From NCBI GenBank assembly GCA_963762825.1, contig CAVXLZ010000002.1, positions 744,001 through 808,000 of the forward strand: 64,000 nt of DNA. Direction: 5' to 3'. This document shows positions 26,111 through 34,878 of the stretch, piece after piece. The position numbers were made by a program, and so were the translations under genes. The notes beneath the pieces are model-generated. The model had not been told where the DNA came from and did no database searches. It saw nothing but the letters and a program-made list of their open reading frames with translations. Numbering within the stretch: the first letter of the stretch is position 1; each line of letters opens with the position of its first letter. The DNA is from Miltoncostaea sp963762825 (GTDB taxonomy: Bacteria; Actinomycetota; Thermoleophilia; Miltoncostaeales; Miltoncostaeaceae).

Positions 26111-27721
26111 GTGCAGGTGCTGGGCTCGCGTCGCGGGGGCATCATCACCCTCGCAGTGGCCGCCGTGGCGCTCCTCGTGGCCGCGGCGTTCGCCGTTTGG
26201 CAGGTCACCGAGCGACCCTCGGTGACGGCGACCGTGCCCCAGCCCGGGAGCTCGGTCTCAAGCCCACGGCCGACGATCGCGTTCGGCGTCCCCGACGACG
26301 CCCGCCTCGGCGACCTCAAGGTGCTCGTCGACGGCCAGGACGCCACCGCGAGCGTGAAGGGTGCCGGGGGGAGGCTGACGCTGGAGGCTCCCGAGCCACT
26401 GGCGGACGGCGCTCACTCGGTGGACGTCCGCTTCCGCAGCAGCAACGTCTTTGCGCGGACGGTCTCACAGAGCTGGGACTTCCAGGTCGACACCTCGGCG
26501 CCGAAGCTGGCGGTGACCGGACCGGAGAGGGCGGGGGTGATCGCCAGGCGCGCAGTGAAGTTCACCGGGACCGCCGAGGCCGGGGCGCAGATCTCGATCG
26601 CCTACGAGGGCGGCTCGGCCGATGCCATCGCGAACTCCGACGGCAGCTGGCAGGCCGTCGCGCGGCTCCCGGAGGGGCGCGTCGCGACCACGATCCGCAG
26701 TACCGACGCGGCGGGCAACATCACCGAGCGCCGGCACAGCGTGACGGTCGACACCACCGCGCCCGACATCGCCTTGAGCGCACCCGCGGCGGGCGAGCAG
26801 CTCACGGACACCGACCAGCCTCTCGTGTACGGCGCCGTCGCGTCCGACGACGCCCGCAACCTGACCTTCTCGGCGGCGGTCAACGGGAAGACCATCACCA
26901 GGGCGAAGGGCCGCGATGCGACCTCGCCCGCGGAGTACGAGACGAGCTTCGGGGAGGCCGCCGCGGGCGCCGCCAGCCCTCTCGAGATCGACGGACGGCG
27001 CTTTGCGCTCTCGGTGGGCACGCTCGCCCAGGGGCGCAATCGCATCACCGTCTCCGTGCGGGATCGCGCCGGGAACCTGGCGCGCAAGAGCACCGTCGTG
27101 AACGTCAACAGCAGCGAGGAGTTCGGAGCGGCCGATCTCGGAATCGGGGCCAGGGGCGCGGACGTGGTCTCGCTGCAGCAGCGGCTGCGCGAGGCGAAGG
27201 TGTATCCCAAGAAGGCGAAGTTGAGCGGCGTTCTCGACGCCACGACCGCGAAGTCCGTCACCCGCTACCAGAAGCGCTACGAGCTGCCGAAGAGCGGAGT
27301 GGTCAACGCGCGCACCCGCAGCGCGATGATCGGCCGGATCGTCGTCAACATCGGCCAGCGCAAGCTGCGGTTGGTGCGCAACGGTAGGGTCTGGAAGACC
27401 TACAGCATCGCCGTCGGCCAGGCCGCCTACCCCACTCCGATCGGCGACTACGTGATCAACGACAAGCAGGTCGACCCCGCCTGGTACCCACCGGATTCGC
27501 CCTGGGCGGCCGAGCTCGACAGCATCCCGCCGGGGCCCGGCAACCCCCTCGGAACGCGCTGGATCGGCACGACGGCTCCTGCGATCGGCATCCACGGCAC
27601 GTACGCAGACTCGTCGATCGGCACGGCCGCGAGCCATGGGTGCATGCGGATGCACATCCCGGAGGTCGAGGAGCTCTTCGAGCAGGTCGCGGTCGGCATG
27701 AAGGTGTCCATCCGCGCATGA
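26111..27721 (+). CDS. L,D-transpeptidase with Ig-like and peptidoglycan-binding domains
   Basis: 536 residues. A membrane helix at ~11-30 anchors the protein. Three Ig-like segments follow (~35-330), several with the TDAAGN-type turn of bacterial Ig folds, then a peptidoglycan-binding domain (GARGADVVSLQQRLREAKVY) and a YkuD catalytic domain to the C-terminus. The active-site motif is IGIHGTY followed by SHGCMRM with nucleophile Cys511. It forms 3-3 cross-links or attaches proteins to peptidoglycan outside the membrane. The thioredoxin gene overlaps its stop by 4 bases, so a link to redox control of the cysteine is possible (inference). Confidence 0.9.
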   Translation: MQVLGSRRGGIITLAVAAVALLVAAAFAVWQVTERPSVTATVPQPGSSVSSPRPTIAFGVPDDARLGDLKVLVDGQDATASVKGAGGRLTLEAPEPLADGAHSVDVRFRSSNVFARTVSQSWDFQVDTSAPKLAVTGPERAGVIARRAVKFTGTAEAGAQISIAYEGGSADAIANSDGSWQAVARLPEGRVATTIRSTDAAGNITERRHSVTVDTTAPDIALSAPAAGEQLTDTDQPLVYGAVASDDARNLTFSAAVNGKTITRAKGRDATSPAEYETSFGEAAAGAASPLEIDGRRFALSVGTLAQGRNRITVSVRDRAGNLARKSTVVNVNSSEEFGAADLGIGARGADVVSLQQRLREAKVYPKKAKLSGVLDATTAKSVTRYQKRYELPKSGVVNARTRSAMIGRIVVNIGQRKLRLVRNGRVWKTYSIAVGQAAYPTPIGDYVINDKQVDPAWYPPDSPWAAELDSIPPGPGNPLGTRWIGTTAPAIGIHGTYADSSIGTAASHGCMRMHIPEVEELFEQVAVGMKVSIRA

Positions 27722-28074
27722 GCGCCGATGCGGGTGTGCCGATCGACGTCGGCGACTCCGATTGGGACGCGCGGGTTCTCGGCGGCGATCTGCCCGTTCT
27801 GGTCGACTTCTGGGCCCCCTGGTGCGCTCCGTGCAAGAAGATGGAGCCCGCCATCCAAGACCTCGCCGCTCGGTACGCGGGGCGGATGGTGGTGGCGCGT
27901 CTCGATGTGGAGGCCGAGCCCGGCACCGCGGGGCGGTACGACATCCTCTCCCTCCCCACCGTGATCCTCTTCAGAGGCGGCGAGCCGCTGGAGCGCATCG
28001 CCGGCGCCGTCAAGCCCAAGCGCCTCGAGGCGGCCATCGCCGCCCACCTGACCGACATCCGTCCAGAGGAATAG
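27718..28074 (+). CDS. Thioredoxin
   Basis: 118 residues, ATG overlapping the transpeptidase stop. Thioredoxin fold with active site WCAPC (Trp35, Cys36, Cys39) within VDFWAPWCAPCKKMEP; the usual form is WCGPC. The cis-proline is in LPTVILFRGG. There is no signal peptide, so it is cytoplasmic. It reduces disulfides in client proteins. Five bases separate it from the next small gene. Confidence 0.9.
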   Translation: MSADAGVPIDVGDSDWDARVLGGDLPVLVDFWAPWCAPCKKMEPAIQDLAARYAGRMVVARLDVEAEPGTAGRYDILSLPTVILFRGGEPLERIAGAVKPKRLEAAIAAHLTDIRPEE

Positions 28075-28078
28075 CCCC

Positions 28079-28342
28079 ATGCCCGCGATCTACTTCCGCC
28101 TCGGCAACGTCCAGCCCTTCGCCGACATGACCGCCGACCGGGTCGAGGAGGGCGTCACCATCGTCCGGGGCGACGGGAAGATCGTGGGTCTGCGCATCGA
28201 CACGCCCCAGATGGTGATCCGGCTCCCGGAGATCCTGGAGCGGCTCGAGATCGACCCGGAGAGCGTGTGGTCGCGTCTGCGCGCCGACGACGACGTGATG
28301 CTCGGGGGACGGGCGGCGACCTGGGGCGGCTACGGGGGCTGA
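28079..28342 (+). CDS. Small conserved-looking protein, unknown function
   Basis: 87 residues (MPAIYFRLGNVQPFADMTADRVEEG). It appears to be a small mixed alpha/beta protein: the middle (VTIVRGDGKIVGLRI) looks like a beta hairpin, followed by a helix (LPEILERLEIDPESVWSRL) and a Gly-rich tail. No family was recognised. Position and spacing make it the third gene of the transpeptidase-thioredoxin unit. Confidence 0.6.
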   Translation: MPAIYFRLGNVQPFADMTADRVEEGVTIVRGDGKIVGLRIDTPQMVIRLPEILERLEIDPESVWSRLRADDDVMLGGRAATWGGYGG

Positions 28343-28378
28343 CGGCCCGGGCCGCAGACCACCCCGTCACGCGAACGG

Positions 28379-28400
28379 CCGGAGGCGGCAGATCCGCCGG
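28379..28400. terminator. Possible hairpin between convergent genes
   Basis: GGCGG and CCGCC (28384-28388 and 28394-28398) flank a 5-base loop in the 60-base gap between the 28079 gene and ileS. No T-run follows, so termination is only a guess. Confidence 0.25.
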
Positions 28401-28402
28401 CG

Positions 28403-31400
28403 TCAATCCTGGGGGTCCGCGCGATCCAGACGTAGGGCGAAGGGCTCGCCGTCGAGCACGTGCTCCTCGTGCAGGAGGCCGGCGAACGGGGCGCCGTGCC
28501 CGACCGAGAGGCTCACCGCCAGGGTCTCGGAGGCGATCGCCCCGCGGTGGGCGTCGATCGCCTCTCGAATCAGGCCCGACCCGTCGAGGTGCAGCGCGAT
28601 GCGCTCCTCCACGCGCAGCTCCCCGGTCCGGCGCGCGCCCTGGACCGCGTGCACGATCTCTCTGGCGAGCGCCTCGAGGCGCAGCTCCGGGGTGATCTGG
28701 GTGGCCAGGCCCACCGCGAGGGCGGCATCCTGGCCGACGGCGTATCCCTCCGTGGCCCGTGCCTCCCTCAGCAGATCGTCGGAGTGGAGGGTCGCGGCCA
28801 CGCCATCGATCGGGATCTCTATCGACTCCCCCCCGTCCAGTGCCCGGGCGGTCTCGGCCGGTGGGAGCGCCGCCACCGCGGCTGCCACTGCGGGCATGGC
28901 CGGGCCGAACCGCGGGCCGAGGCTGCGGTAGTTCGGCTTCAGCGTCACCTCGACCAGTTCGCCCGGATCGGTGACGAAGCGCACCGCGCGCACGTTGAGC
29001 TCCTCGGCGACAAGGTCGGTGAGGCTCCCGATCCGCGCCGCGACGGCCGGCGGACAGGCGACGACGGCCTCCGCCAGGGGCTGGCGCACCTTCAGCTTCG
29101 CCTCGGCGCGCGCTCCTCGACCCACGGCCACCGCCTCGCGCGCCGATGACATCGCGGCCTCGAGAGCCTGATCGTGGCGGTCGCCGGCCCGAGGCCAGTC
29201 GGCCAGATGGACGCTCTCGGGGGCGCCGGGATCGTGCGCCGCCACGAGGTTGCCGTGGATCTCCTCGGCCACGAAGGGGCAGAAGGGCGCCACGAGCAGC
29301 GCCACCGTGCTGAGGCACTCGTGGAGGGTGGCGAAAGCCGCGAGGGCGTCGGCGCGGGATGCGTCGCCGTCGCCGTCGGAACCCGCGCGGCCACCCCAGA
29401 ACCGGCGCCGCGAGGTGCGCAGGTACCAATTGCTGAGGTCGTCCACGAAGGCCTCGATCGCGCGGCCTGCACCGGTCGCATCGTAGGCGTCGAGGCGTTC
29501 GGTCACATCGGCCGTCGTTCCGTCGAGCCGCGACAGGATCCACCGGTCCACCGGGCGCAGGGCCTCCGGTGGGATCCCGGCGGCGCCGGGCGACCAACCG
29601 TCGGGGAGCGATGCGTATGTGACGAGGAAGGAGTAGGTGTTCCACAGGGTGAGCAGGAAGCGCCGCATCGCGTCGTCGACGGCCTCGAGGCTGAACCGGA
29701 ACGACTCCCACGGGCTCTGCGCGGTGAGCAGGTACCAGCGGAAGGCGTCCGCGCCCTGGCGCTCGAGCACGGTCCAGGGCTCGATCACGTTGCCCTTGGT
29801 CTTGCTCATCTTCTGGCCCTCGCCGTCCAGTATGAGGCCGAGGCAGACGACGTTGCGATAGGCCGTCTCGTCGAAGAGGAGCGCGCTCTCGGCGAGGAGC
29901 GAATAGAACCAGCCGCGGGTCTGGTCGAGGGCCTCGCAGATGAAATCGGCCGGCACGCGGCCGCCGAGGTCGCCGGCGGTGGCGAACGGGTGGTGCTCCT
30001 GGGCGAAGGGCATGGCGCCGCTGTCGAACCAGACGTCGATGACCTCCGGCTCGCGGTGCATCGTGCCCTTGCAGGCGCGGCACGCGAAGGTGACCTCGTC
30101 GACGAATGGCCGGTGAGGGTCGAAGTCCTCCGCGAGGGGTTCGCGCGCGCGCTCACGCAGCTCGGCGTACGACCCGACAGCCTCGATCTCGTCGCATCGA
30201 TCGCAGCGCCACAACGGCAGTGGCGTGCCCCAGTAGCGATCGCGCGAGATGGCCCAGTTGACGTTCCCCTCGAGCCACTTCCCGAAGCGCCCGTCGCGCA
30301 CCCGCTCGGGGTGCCAGCCGATCGAGGCGTTCAGCTCGAGCATCCGGTCGCGCACATCGGTCGTGCGGATGTACCAGGAGGGCTTGGCGTAGTAGAGCAA
30401 GGGGGTACCGCAGCGCCAGCAGTGGGGGTAGGAGTGGTGGTGGATCTCGGAACGCAGCAACAGGCCGCGGTGCGCGAGGTCGTCGATCAGATCGTGGTCG
30501 GCCTCCTTGACCCACCGCCCCTCCCACGGGCCGACGGCGTCGGTGAAGCGCCCGTCGGGGCCCACCGGGTTCGGCGCCTCGAGGCCGTGGCGGCGCGCCG
30601 TGGCCATGTCGTCCTCTCCGAAGGCCGGGGCGATGTGGACGATGCCGGTGCCGTCGCGCGTCGTGACGAAGTCGGCGTTGACCACCCGATGTGCGCCCGC
30701 CACGTAGCCGAAGGGCGGGTGGTACTCGCGTCCCACCAGCTCCGATCCCGGGATCAGGCGGGCCGGGCGGGCACCTTCGCCGAGCACCGCGGCCACCAGG
30801 GGCTCCGCCAGGATCAGCGTCTCGTCACCGTGCTCCACGGCGGCGTAGGTGACATCCGGGTGCACGGCGGCGGCCTGGTTGGCGGGGAGCGTCCAGGGCG
30901 TGGTGGTCCAGACGAGGAGCGACTCGTCGGCGTCCTTCAGGGGGAAGCGGACGTAGACCGAGGGGTCGTCCACGTCCTGATAGCCCTGGGCGACCTCGTG
31001 ACTGGAGAGCGCAGTGCCGCAGCGCGGGCAGTAGGGCACCACCTTGCCGCTCCGATAGAGGAGGCCCCGGCGGTACAGCTCCGCGAGGCTCCACCAGACG
31101 CTCTCGATGTAGTCGGTGTCCATCGTGCGGTAAGCGCGGTCGGTATCGATCCAGAAGCCGATCCGGTCGGTGAGACGCTCCCACTCGTCGAGATAGGCGA
31201 CCACCGATTCACGGCAGAGCGCGTTGAACTCGGCGATCCCGTAGGCCTCGATCTGCGGCTTGCCGGAGATGCCGAGACGCTTCTCCACCTCGATCTCCAC
31301 CGGCAGGCCATGACAGTCCCACCCGCCACGCCGGTTGACGAACCGCCCACGCATCGTCTGGAAGCGCGGGAAGATGTCCTTGAAGACGCGCGAGAGCACG

Positions 31401-31582
31401 TGGTGCGAGCCGGGCCGGCCGTTGGCGGTCGGGGGACCCTCGAAGAAGACGAACGGCTCACGCCCCGCCCGCTCGGAGAGACTGCGGGCGAAGATGTCGC
31501 GCTCGCGCCAGAACGCCAGCACGCGCTCCTCCATCTCACCCCACGCGGAGGGGGCCGTGACGGGGCGCCAGGAACCGCTCAT
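28403..31582 (-). CDS. ileS: Isoleucyl-tRNA synthetase
   Basis: 1059 residues from ATG 31582, which overlaps the preceding stop as ATGA. The class I ATP site reads GPPTANGRPGSHH, the variant of the HIGH motif seen in the eukaryote-like (type 2) IleS group. The second signature is KMSKTKGN, and the editing domain with its Thr-rich region lies between. An anticodon-binding domain and a C-terminal domain of the long form follow. It charges tRNA-Ile and hydrolyses Val-tRNA. Type 2 enzymes are often naturally resistant to mupirocin; that is family knowledge, not shown here. Confidence 0.95.
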   Translation of the reverse strand: MSGSWRPVTAPSAWGEMEERVLAFWRERDIFARSLSERAGREPFVFFEGPPTANGRPGSHHVLSRVFKDIFPRFQTMRGRFVNRRGGWDCHGLPVEIEVEKRLGISGKPQIEAYGIAEFNALCRESVVAYLDEWERLTDRIGFWIDTDRAYRTMDTDYIESVWWSLAELYRRGLLYRSGKVVPYCPRCGTALSSHEVAQGYQDVDDPSVYVRFPLKDADESLLVWTTTPWTLPANQAAAVHPDVTYAAVEHGDETLILAEPLVAAVLGEGARPARLIPGSELVGREYHPPFGYVAGAHRVVNADFVTTRDGTGIVHIAPAFGEDDMATARRHGLEAPNPVGPDGRFTDAVGPWEGRWVKEADHDLIDDLAHRGLLLRSEIHHHSYPHCWRCGTPLLYYAKPSWYIRTTDVRDRMLELNASIGWHPERVRDGRFGKWLEGNVNWAISRDRYWGTPLPLWRCDRCDEIEAVGSYAELRERAREPLAEDFDPHRPFVDEVTFACRACKGTMHREPEVIDVWFDSGAMPFAQEHHPFATAGDLGGRVPADFICEALDQTRGWFYSLLAESALLFDETAYRNVVCLGLILDGEGQKMSKTKGNVIEPWTVLERQGADAFRWYLLTAQSPWESFRFSLEAVDDAMRRFLLTLWNTYSFLVTYASLPDGWSPGAAGIPPEALRPVDRWILSRLDGTTADVTERLDAYDATGAGRAIEAFVDDLSNWYLRTSRRRFWGGRAGSDGDGDASRADALAAFATLHECLSTVALLVAPFCPFVAEEIHGNLVAAHDPGAPESVHLADWPRAGDRHDQALEAAMSSAREAVAVGRGARAEAKLKVRQPLAEAVVACPPAVAARIGSLTDLVAEELNVRAVRFVTDPGELVEVTLKPNYRSLGPRFGPAMPAVAAAVAALPPAETARALDGGESIEIPIDGVAATLHSDDLLREARATEGYAVGQDAALAVGLATQITPELRLEALAREIVHAVQGARRTGELRVEERIALHLDGSGLIREAIDAHRGAIASETLAVSLSVGHGAPFAGLLHEEHVLDGEPFALRLDRADPQD

Positions 31583-32238
31583 GCGGCCAGCGACGCGGTG
31601 GCCTGGAGCCACTCCCGCACCGTGACGAAGTCGTCGAACGGCATGAAATCGAGGCCTTCGGCCGCGAGATCGCGCGCGAGATCCTCGCGGGCGAAGACGA
31701 CATCGGCCATGCGGGCGCCGCAGCGGTCGGAGATCCCGTCACCGATGTAGACCAGGCGCTCCCCGCGCAGCCGACCGCGCAGGTCGTACCTTTTGCACCG
31801 GCGCCCGCACTCCACGCAGGCATCCCCGCGGTCCGACCACACGAGCCGGCACCCCTCGCGGGTGAAGAGGGCCTCGTGGCTCACCACCTCCAGCTCGCCG
31901 AGGCCCCAATGCGCGAGGGCGGTCTCGATGACCGTCCGGAAACCCGACGAGAAGACGATGAACCGGTGGCCGTTGTCGCGTGTCCAGGCGACCAGGTCCG
32001 GCAGGCCGGGGCGCAGGCCGGCGTCGCGCAGGACGAGCTCGATCACCTGCTCGGGCGTTGCCCGCACCGTCGCGAACTCCTCCTGCATCGCCTGCTCGAG
32101 GGTCACCTCACCGGCGCGCAGGCGCGGTTCGATGCTGTCCCAGAGGCCGCGCGTGCCAAAGGCCTCGACGATGAGGTGGAGGGTGTCGCGCTGAGTGATC
32201 GTGCCGTCGAAATCGCAGGCGATGAGCAGGGTCTCCAC
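31579..32238 (-). CDS. HAD-family phosphatase, MtnX/SerB-like
   Basis: 219 residues from GTG 32238 (VETLLIACDFDGTITQRDT). HAD motif I is Asp9-x-Asp11, motif II is the Ser of VFSSGF, and motif IV is YIGDGISDRCGA. A Cys cluster (ACVECGRRCKRYDL) lies where MtnX-like and PHOSPHO1-like phosphatases have a metal-binding or cap Cys motif. It acts on a small phosphorylated metabolite; the substrate is not clear. ileS is coupled to it by a 4-base overlap. The open frame extends upstream to 32319, but the GTG with a TAGCCT element 7 bases before it is the better start. Confidence 0.8.
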   Translation of the reverse strand: METLLIACDFDGTITQRDTLHLIVEAFGTRGLWDSIEPRLRAGEVTLEQAMQEEFATVRATPEQVIELVLRDAGLRPGLPDLVAWTRDNGHRFIVFSSGFRTVIETALAHWGLGELEVVSHEALFTREGCRLVWSDRGDACVECGRRCKRYDLRGRLRGERLVYIGDGISDRCGARMADVVFAREDLARDLAAEGLDFMPFDDFVTVREWLQATASLAA

Positions 32239-32245
32239 CGCTTCG

Positions 32246-32251
32246 AGGCTA
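32246..32251 (-). promoter_or_regulatory. -10 element of the HAD phosphatase-ileS unit
   Basis: TAGCCT on the reverse strand, 7 bases before GTG 32238. Leaderless type. The divergent -10 at 32281 is 29 bases away, so the two promoters overlap. Confidence 0.45.
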
Positions 32252-32280
32252 CCAGAGACACCCCGTCCCACCGGGGTCCC

Positions 32281-32286
32281 TACCAT
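32281..32286 (+). promoter_or_regulatory. -10 element of the hydrolase-lipid kinase unit
   Basis: TACCAT lies 7 bases before GTG 32294. Leaderless type, divergent to and overlapping the promoter of the HAD phosphatase. Confidence 0.4.
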
Positions 32287-32293
32287 CGACTCC

Positions 32294-33001
32294 GTGAACG
32301 TCCCGCGCCCCATCCTCATCCATGGCTCCGGCGGCGATCACCGGGTGTGGACGCTCCAGAGCGCCCGGCTCGAGGGCGTCGTGGCCATCGATCTGCCCGG
32401 TCGCCGCGATGGAGAGCTCGCAACCGATCTCGATTCGCTGGCCGGACCCTGTGCGGACGCCGTCGCCGCAGTTCCCGGTCCGCGGGTGCTCGTGGGCCAC
32501 TCCCTGGGGGGCGCCGTCGCGCTCGAGATCGCCCGCCGGCGCGCGGATCTCGTGGATGGCCTGGTGATCGTGGCGAGCGGCACCCGCCTGGCCGTGCCCG
32601 ACGCGGCTCTGGAGCGGGTGCGCCGGGACTTCGCCGGTGAGCGCGAGCGGCTGATCGAGGGCTTCTTCGCCGACGCCTCCGCACCCATGGCGCGTCGGGT
32701 CGCGGCCGCGCTCGACTCGTGCGGCCCTGCCGTCCTCGCGGCCGACTACCAGGCATGTCGCAGCGTCGAGCTGCGCGGACGACTCGGCGATCTGAGGGTC
32801 CCGGTGCTCGTCGTGGTCGGCACGGACGATCCGTTCACGCCGCCCTGGATGGCGCAGGAGCTCTGCGGGGAGCTTCCGATGGGCCAGATGGTGGTGATCC
32901 CCGGCGCCCGCCACATGCCGATGGCCGAGTTCGACATGACGGTCACCCAGCTGATCGCGGCCTATCTCGCGCGCCTCGCGCTCACCTTGCAGGGCGCGTG
33001 A
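32294..33001 (+). CDS. Alpha/beta hydrolase
   Basis: 235 residues from GTG 32294. Oxyanion stretch ILIHGSGGDHRVW, nucleophile Ser70 in GHSLGG, acid residue in VVGTDDPFTPP and catalytic His in GARHMPMAEF: a complete triad. The lid region is short. It is cytoplasmic, possibly an esterase or lipase-like enzyme with unknown substrate. The stop overlaps the GTG of the lipid kinase gene, so the two probably act together in lipid metabolism. Confidence 0.85.
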   Translation: MNVPRPILIHGSGGDHRVWTLQSARLEGVVAIDLPGRRDGELATDLDSLAGPCADAVAAVPGPRVLVGHSLGGAVALEIARRRADLVDGLVIVASGTRLAVPDAALERVRRDFAGERERLIEGFFADASAPMARRVAAALDSCGPAVLAADYQACRSVELRGRLGDLRVPVLVVVGTDDPFTPPWMAQELCGELPMGQMVVIPGARHMPMAEFDMTVTQLIAAYLARLALTLQGA

Positions 33002-33969
33002 GCGCCCCTCTCGGCCCGATTGCGCTCGTCATCAACCCCGCGGCGACGCGGGCCGGACGCGACCAGCGCGCGCAGATCACGCGGGTGCTGTCCGCACGGG
33101 GACTCGAGTGGGCGCTCACGACGAGCGGGCCGGGTGATGCGGAGCGCCTCGCACGCCAGGCCGCCGCTGAGGGCGCCGCACTCGTTGTGACGCTCGGGGG
33201 AGACGGCACGGCGGCCGAGGCGGCCGGAGCGCTCGCCGACGGACCGGTGGTCATGGTGCCCATGCCAGGGGGGAACGCCAACGTCTTCTCGCGGGCGCTC
33301 GGTTGGCCGGCCAGCACCGCTCGCGCCCTGCCCGTGCTCGAGGCTGCACTGGTGCGGGCGCGGGTGCGGGAGGCCACGCTCGGACGACTCCACGCGGGCG
33401 ACCGGGAGCACGTGTTCGCGGTCAACGCGGGCGTGGGGATCGATGCGGCCACGGTCGAATGGATCGAGGCGAGGCCGAAGACCAAACGGCGACTGCGGCA
33501 TGCGGGCTTCGCTCTTGGTGCCGCGGCCGCAACGCTCAGGGCCGGTCGGGAGCCGCGCTTGTGGGTTGGCGCCGACGGCGCCGGGGCAGTGGAGGCGGTC
33601 GCCGTGCTCGTCGCCTGCGGGAGCCCCTACACCTACCTCGGGGGGCGACCGCTCGACCTGGCCCCGGGCGCGGCTTTCGAGGGGCGCCTCGCCTGGGTCG
33701 CGCTCTCCCGTGTGCATCCGGGGGAGTTGGCCGGGATACTGCTGCGGGCCGCCCGGGGGCGGGATCTGCCGATGGGCGGGCCTGCGTTGGCGGGCGGGAC
33801 CGTGACGAGGGAACTCGTCGTCAGCAGCGCCGAGCCGGCGGCCGTCCAGGCCGACGGGGAGCCTCTCGGGCGGCATCGTCATGTGCGGATCCAGCCGGGG
33901 CCGGCGCTGCGCATTCTCGATCCGCGCCAGGCCGCCGGGCTCAAGTCGGAGGCGTCGGGGCCGAAGTGA
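32998..33969 (+). CDS. Diacylglycerol/sphingosine kinase family protein
   Basis: 323 residues from a GTG overlapping the hydrolase stop. The lipid-kinase nucleotide motif is GGDGT (67-71) within VVTLGGDGTAAEAAGAL, with the following PMPGGNANVFSRALGW and the C-terminal beta sandwich with VQADGEPLG. It phosphorylates diacylglycerol or a related lipid at the inner membrane face, recycling it into phospholipid synthesis. The ISC-type G-rich loops are intact, so it is likely active. Confidence 0.87.
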   Translation: MSAPLGPIALVINPAATRAGRDQRAQITRVLSARGLEWALTTSGPGDAERLARQAAAEGAALVVTLGGDGTAAEAAGALADGPVVMVPMPGGNANVFSRALGWPASTARALPVLEAALVRARVREATLGRLHAGDREHVFAVNAGVGIDAATVEWIEARPKTKRRLRHAGFALGAAAATLRAGREPRLWVGADGAGAVEAVAVLVACGSPYTYLGGRPLDLAPGAAFEGRLAWVALSRVHPGELAGILLRAARGRDLPMGGPALAGGTVTRELVVSSAEPAAVQADGEPLGRHRHVRIQPGPALRILDPRQAAGLKSEASGPK

Positions 33970-34026
33970 ATCCGTATGGGACAGGATCGTCCCGGAACGA
34001 AGTTCGCCGAGCAAGGAGGCTCGCGT

Positions 34027-34290
34027 ATGACACAGGGACCCGACCCCCGGGCGCAGATCCGGGGTTTCATGGCTCTGGTGCTCGACATGGTGAGAGTCGA
34101 CCCCGACCGTCGCCCCAGCGCCGAGATGCTGCGCTGGCACACGGATCTGGCGACGACGATCGGCGTCTCACCAGAGAGCCCGAGCACCAACCGCGGACTG
34201 CTCGATGCGGCCCTGCGCCTGTCGGAGGTCCTCAACGGACCCGACGGCGCGCCCAGCGACGCCCGCGCGCGCGCGGAGGCCTCCGCCTGA
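34027..34290 (+). CDS. Small helical protein of unknown function
   Basis: 87 residues from ATG 34027, which has AGGAGG 8 bases upstream. The protein is mostly helical (IRGFMALVLDMVRVDPDRR, then RGLLDAALRLSEVLNG) and ends in an Ala/Arg-rich tail. No family was recognised. It lies 57 bases after the lipid kinase and 56 bases before the PfpI gene. The good ribosome-binding site is the main support for it being real. Confidence 0.5.
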   Translation: MTQGPDPRAQIRGFMALVLDMVRVDPDRRPSAEMLRWHTDLATTIGVSPESPSTNRGLLDAALRLSEVLNGPDGAPSDARARAEASA

Positions 34291-34333
34291 GCGGCTGAGG
34301 TGGGTCTCCGAGGCCTCGGGAGCCGCACGGGTC

Positions 34334-34339
34334 TAGAAT
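34334..34339 (+). promoter_or_regulatory. -10 element of the PfpI gene
   Basis: TAGAAT, 7 bases before GTG 34347. The best-matching leaderless promoter in the window. Confidence 0.5.
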
Positions 34340-34346
34340 CGGGCCC

Positions 34347-34877
34347 GTGCGGCTCTCCGGTCGAACCTACGCGGTCCTCGTCGCCGAAGGCGTCGAGGAC
34401 CTGGAGTACTGGGTACCCGTGATGCGCCTCCAGGAGGAGGGTGCCACGGTGATCAGCGTGGGCTCGGACACCGATCTCCACCACGGCAAGGGCGGTCTCG
34501 GCGTGAGGGCCGACACCACCGCGGACGCGGTCGATGCCACCGCGCTCGACGGCCTCGTGATACCCGGCGGCTGGGCGCCCGACAAGATGCGCCGCGACCG
34601 GGCGATACTCGCGTTGGTGCGCGCGGTACACGAGCGGGGGCGGCCGATCGGGATCATCTGCCATGGGGGCAGCGTGGCCATCTCGGCCGGGATCGTCGGC
34701 GCGCGCGCGACCGGATCGCTCGGCATCAAGGACGATCTCGTGAACGCGGGCGCCGAGTGGGTGGATGAGCCCGCGTTCCGCGACGGCAACCTCGTGTGGG
34801 GAAGGGTCGTCGCCGACATCCCCCACTTCACCCGCGAGCTGGTCACCGCGCTCTGCGAGGAGGGCGAGCGCCCCTGA
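34347..34877 (+). CDS. DJ-1/PfpI family protein
   Basis: 176 residues from GTG 34347. The fold's nucleophile elbow is IICHGGS with Cys105-His106; the acidic partner is in AEGVEDLEYWVPVMRL. The family includes intracellular PfpI-like proteases and protein or nucleotide deglycases (YajL/Hsp31/YhbO); relatives are usually linked to oxidative or carbonyl stress. The lone -10 TAGAAT close to the GTG suggests an independent leaderless transcript. It converges on accA with a single-base gap. Confidence 0.88.
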   Translation: MRLSGRTYAVLVAEGVEDLEYWVPVMRLQEEGATVISVGSDTDLHHGKGGLGVRADTTADAVDATALDGLVIPGGWAPDKMRRDRAILALVRAVHERGRPIGIICHGGSVAISAGIVGARATGSLGIKDDLVNAGAEWVDEPAFRDGNLVWGRVVADIPHFTRELVTALCEEGERP

Positions 34878-34878
34878 T

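Noticed and set aside
28379..28400. Strong bidirectional terminator between the 28079 gene and ileS
   Set aside because: The stem is only 5 pairs and lacks a T-run; kept only as a low-confidence hairpin.
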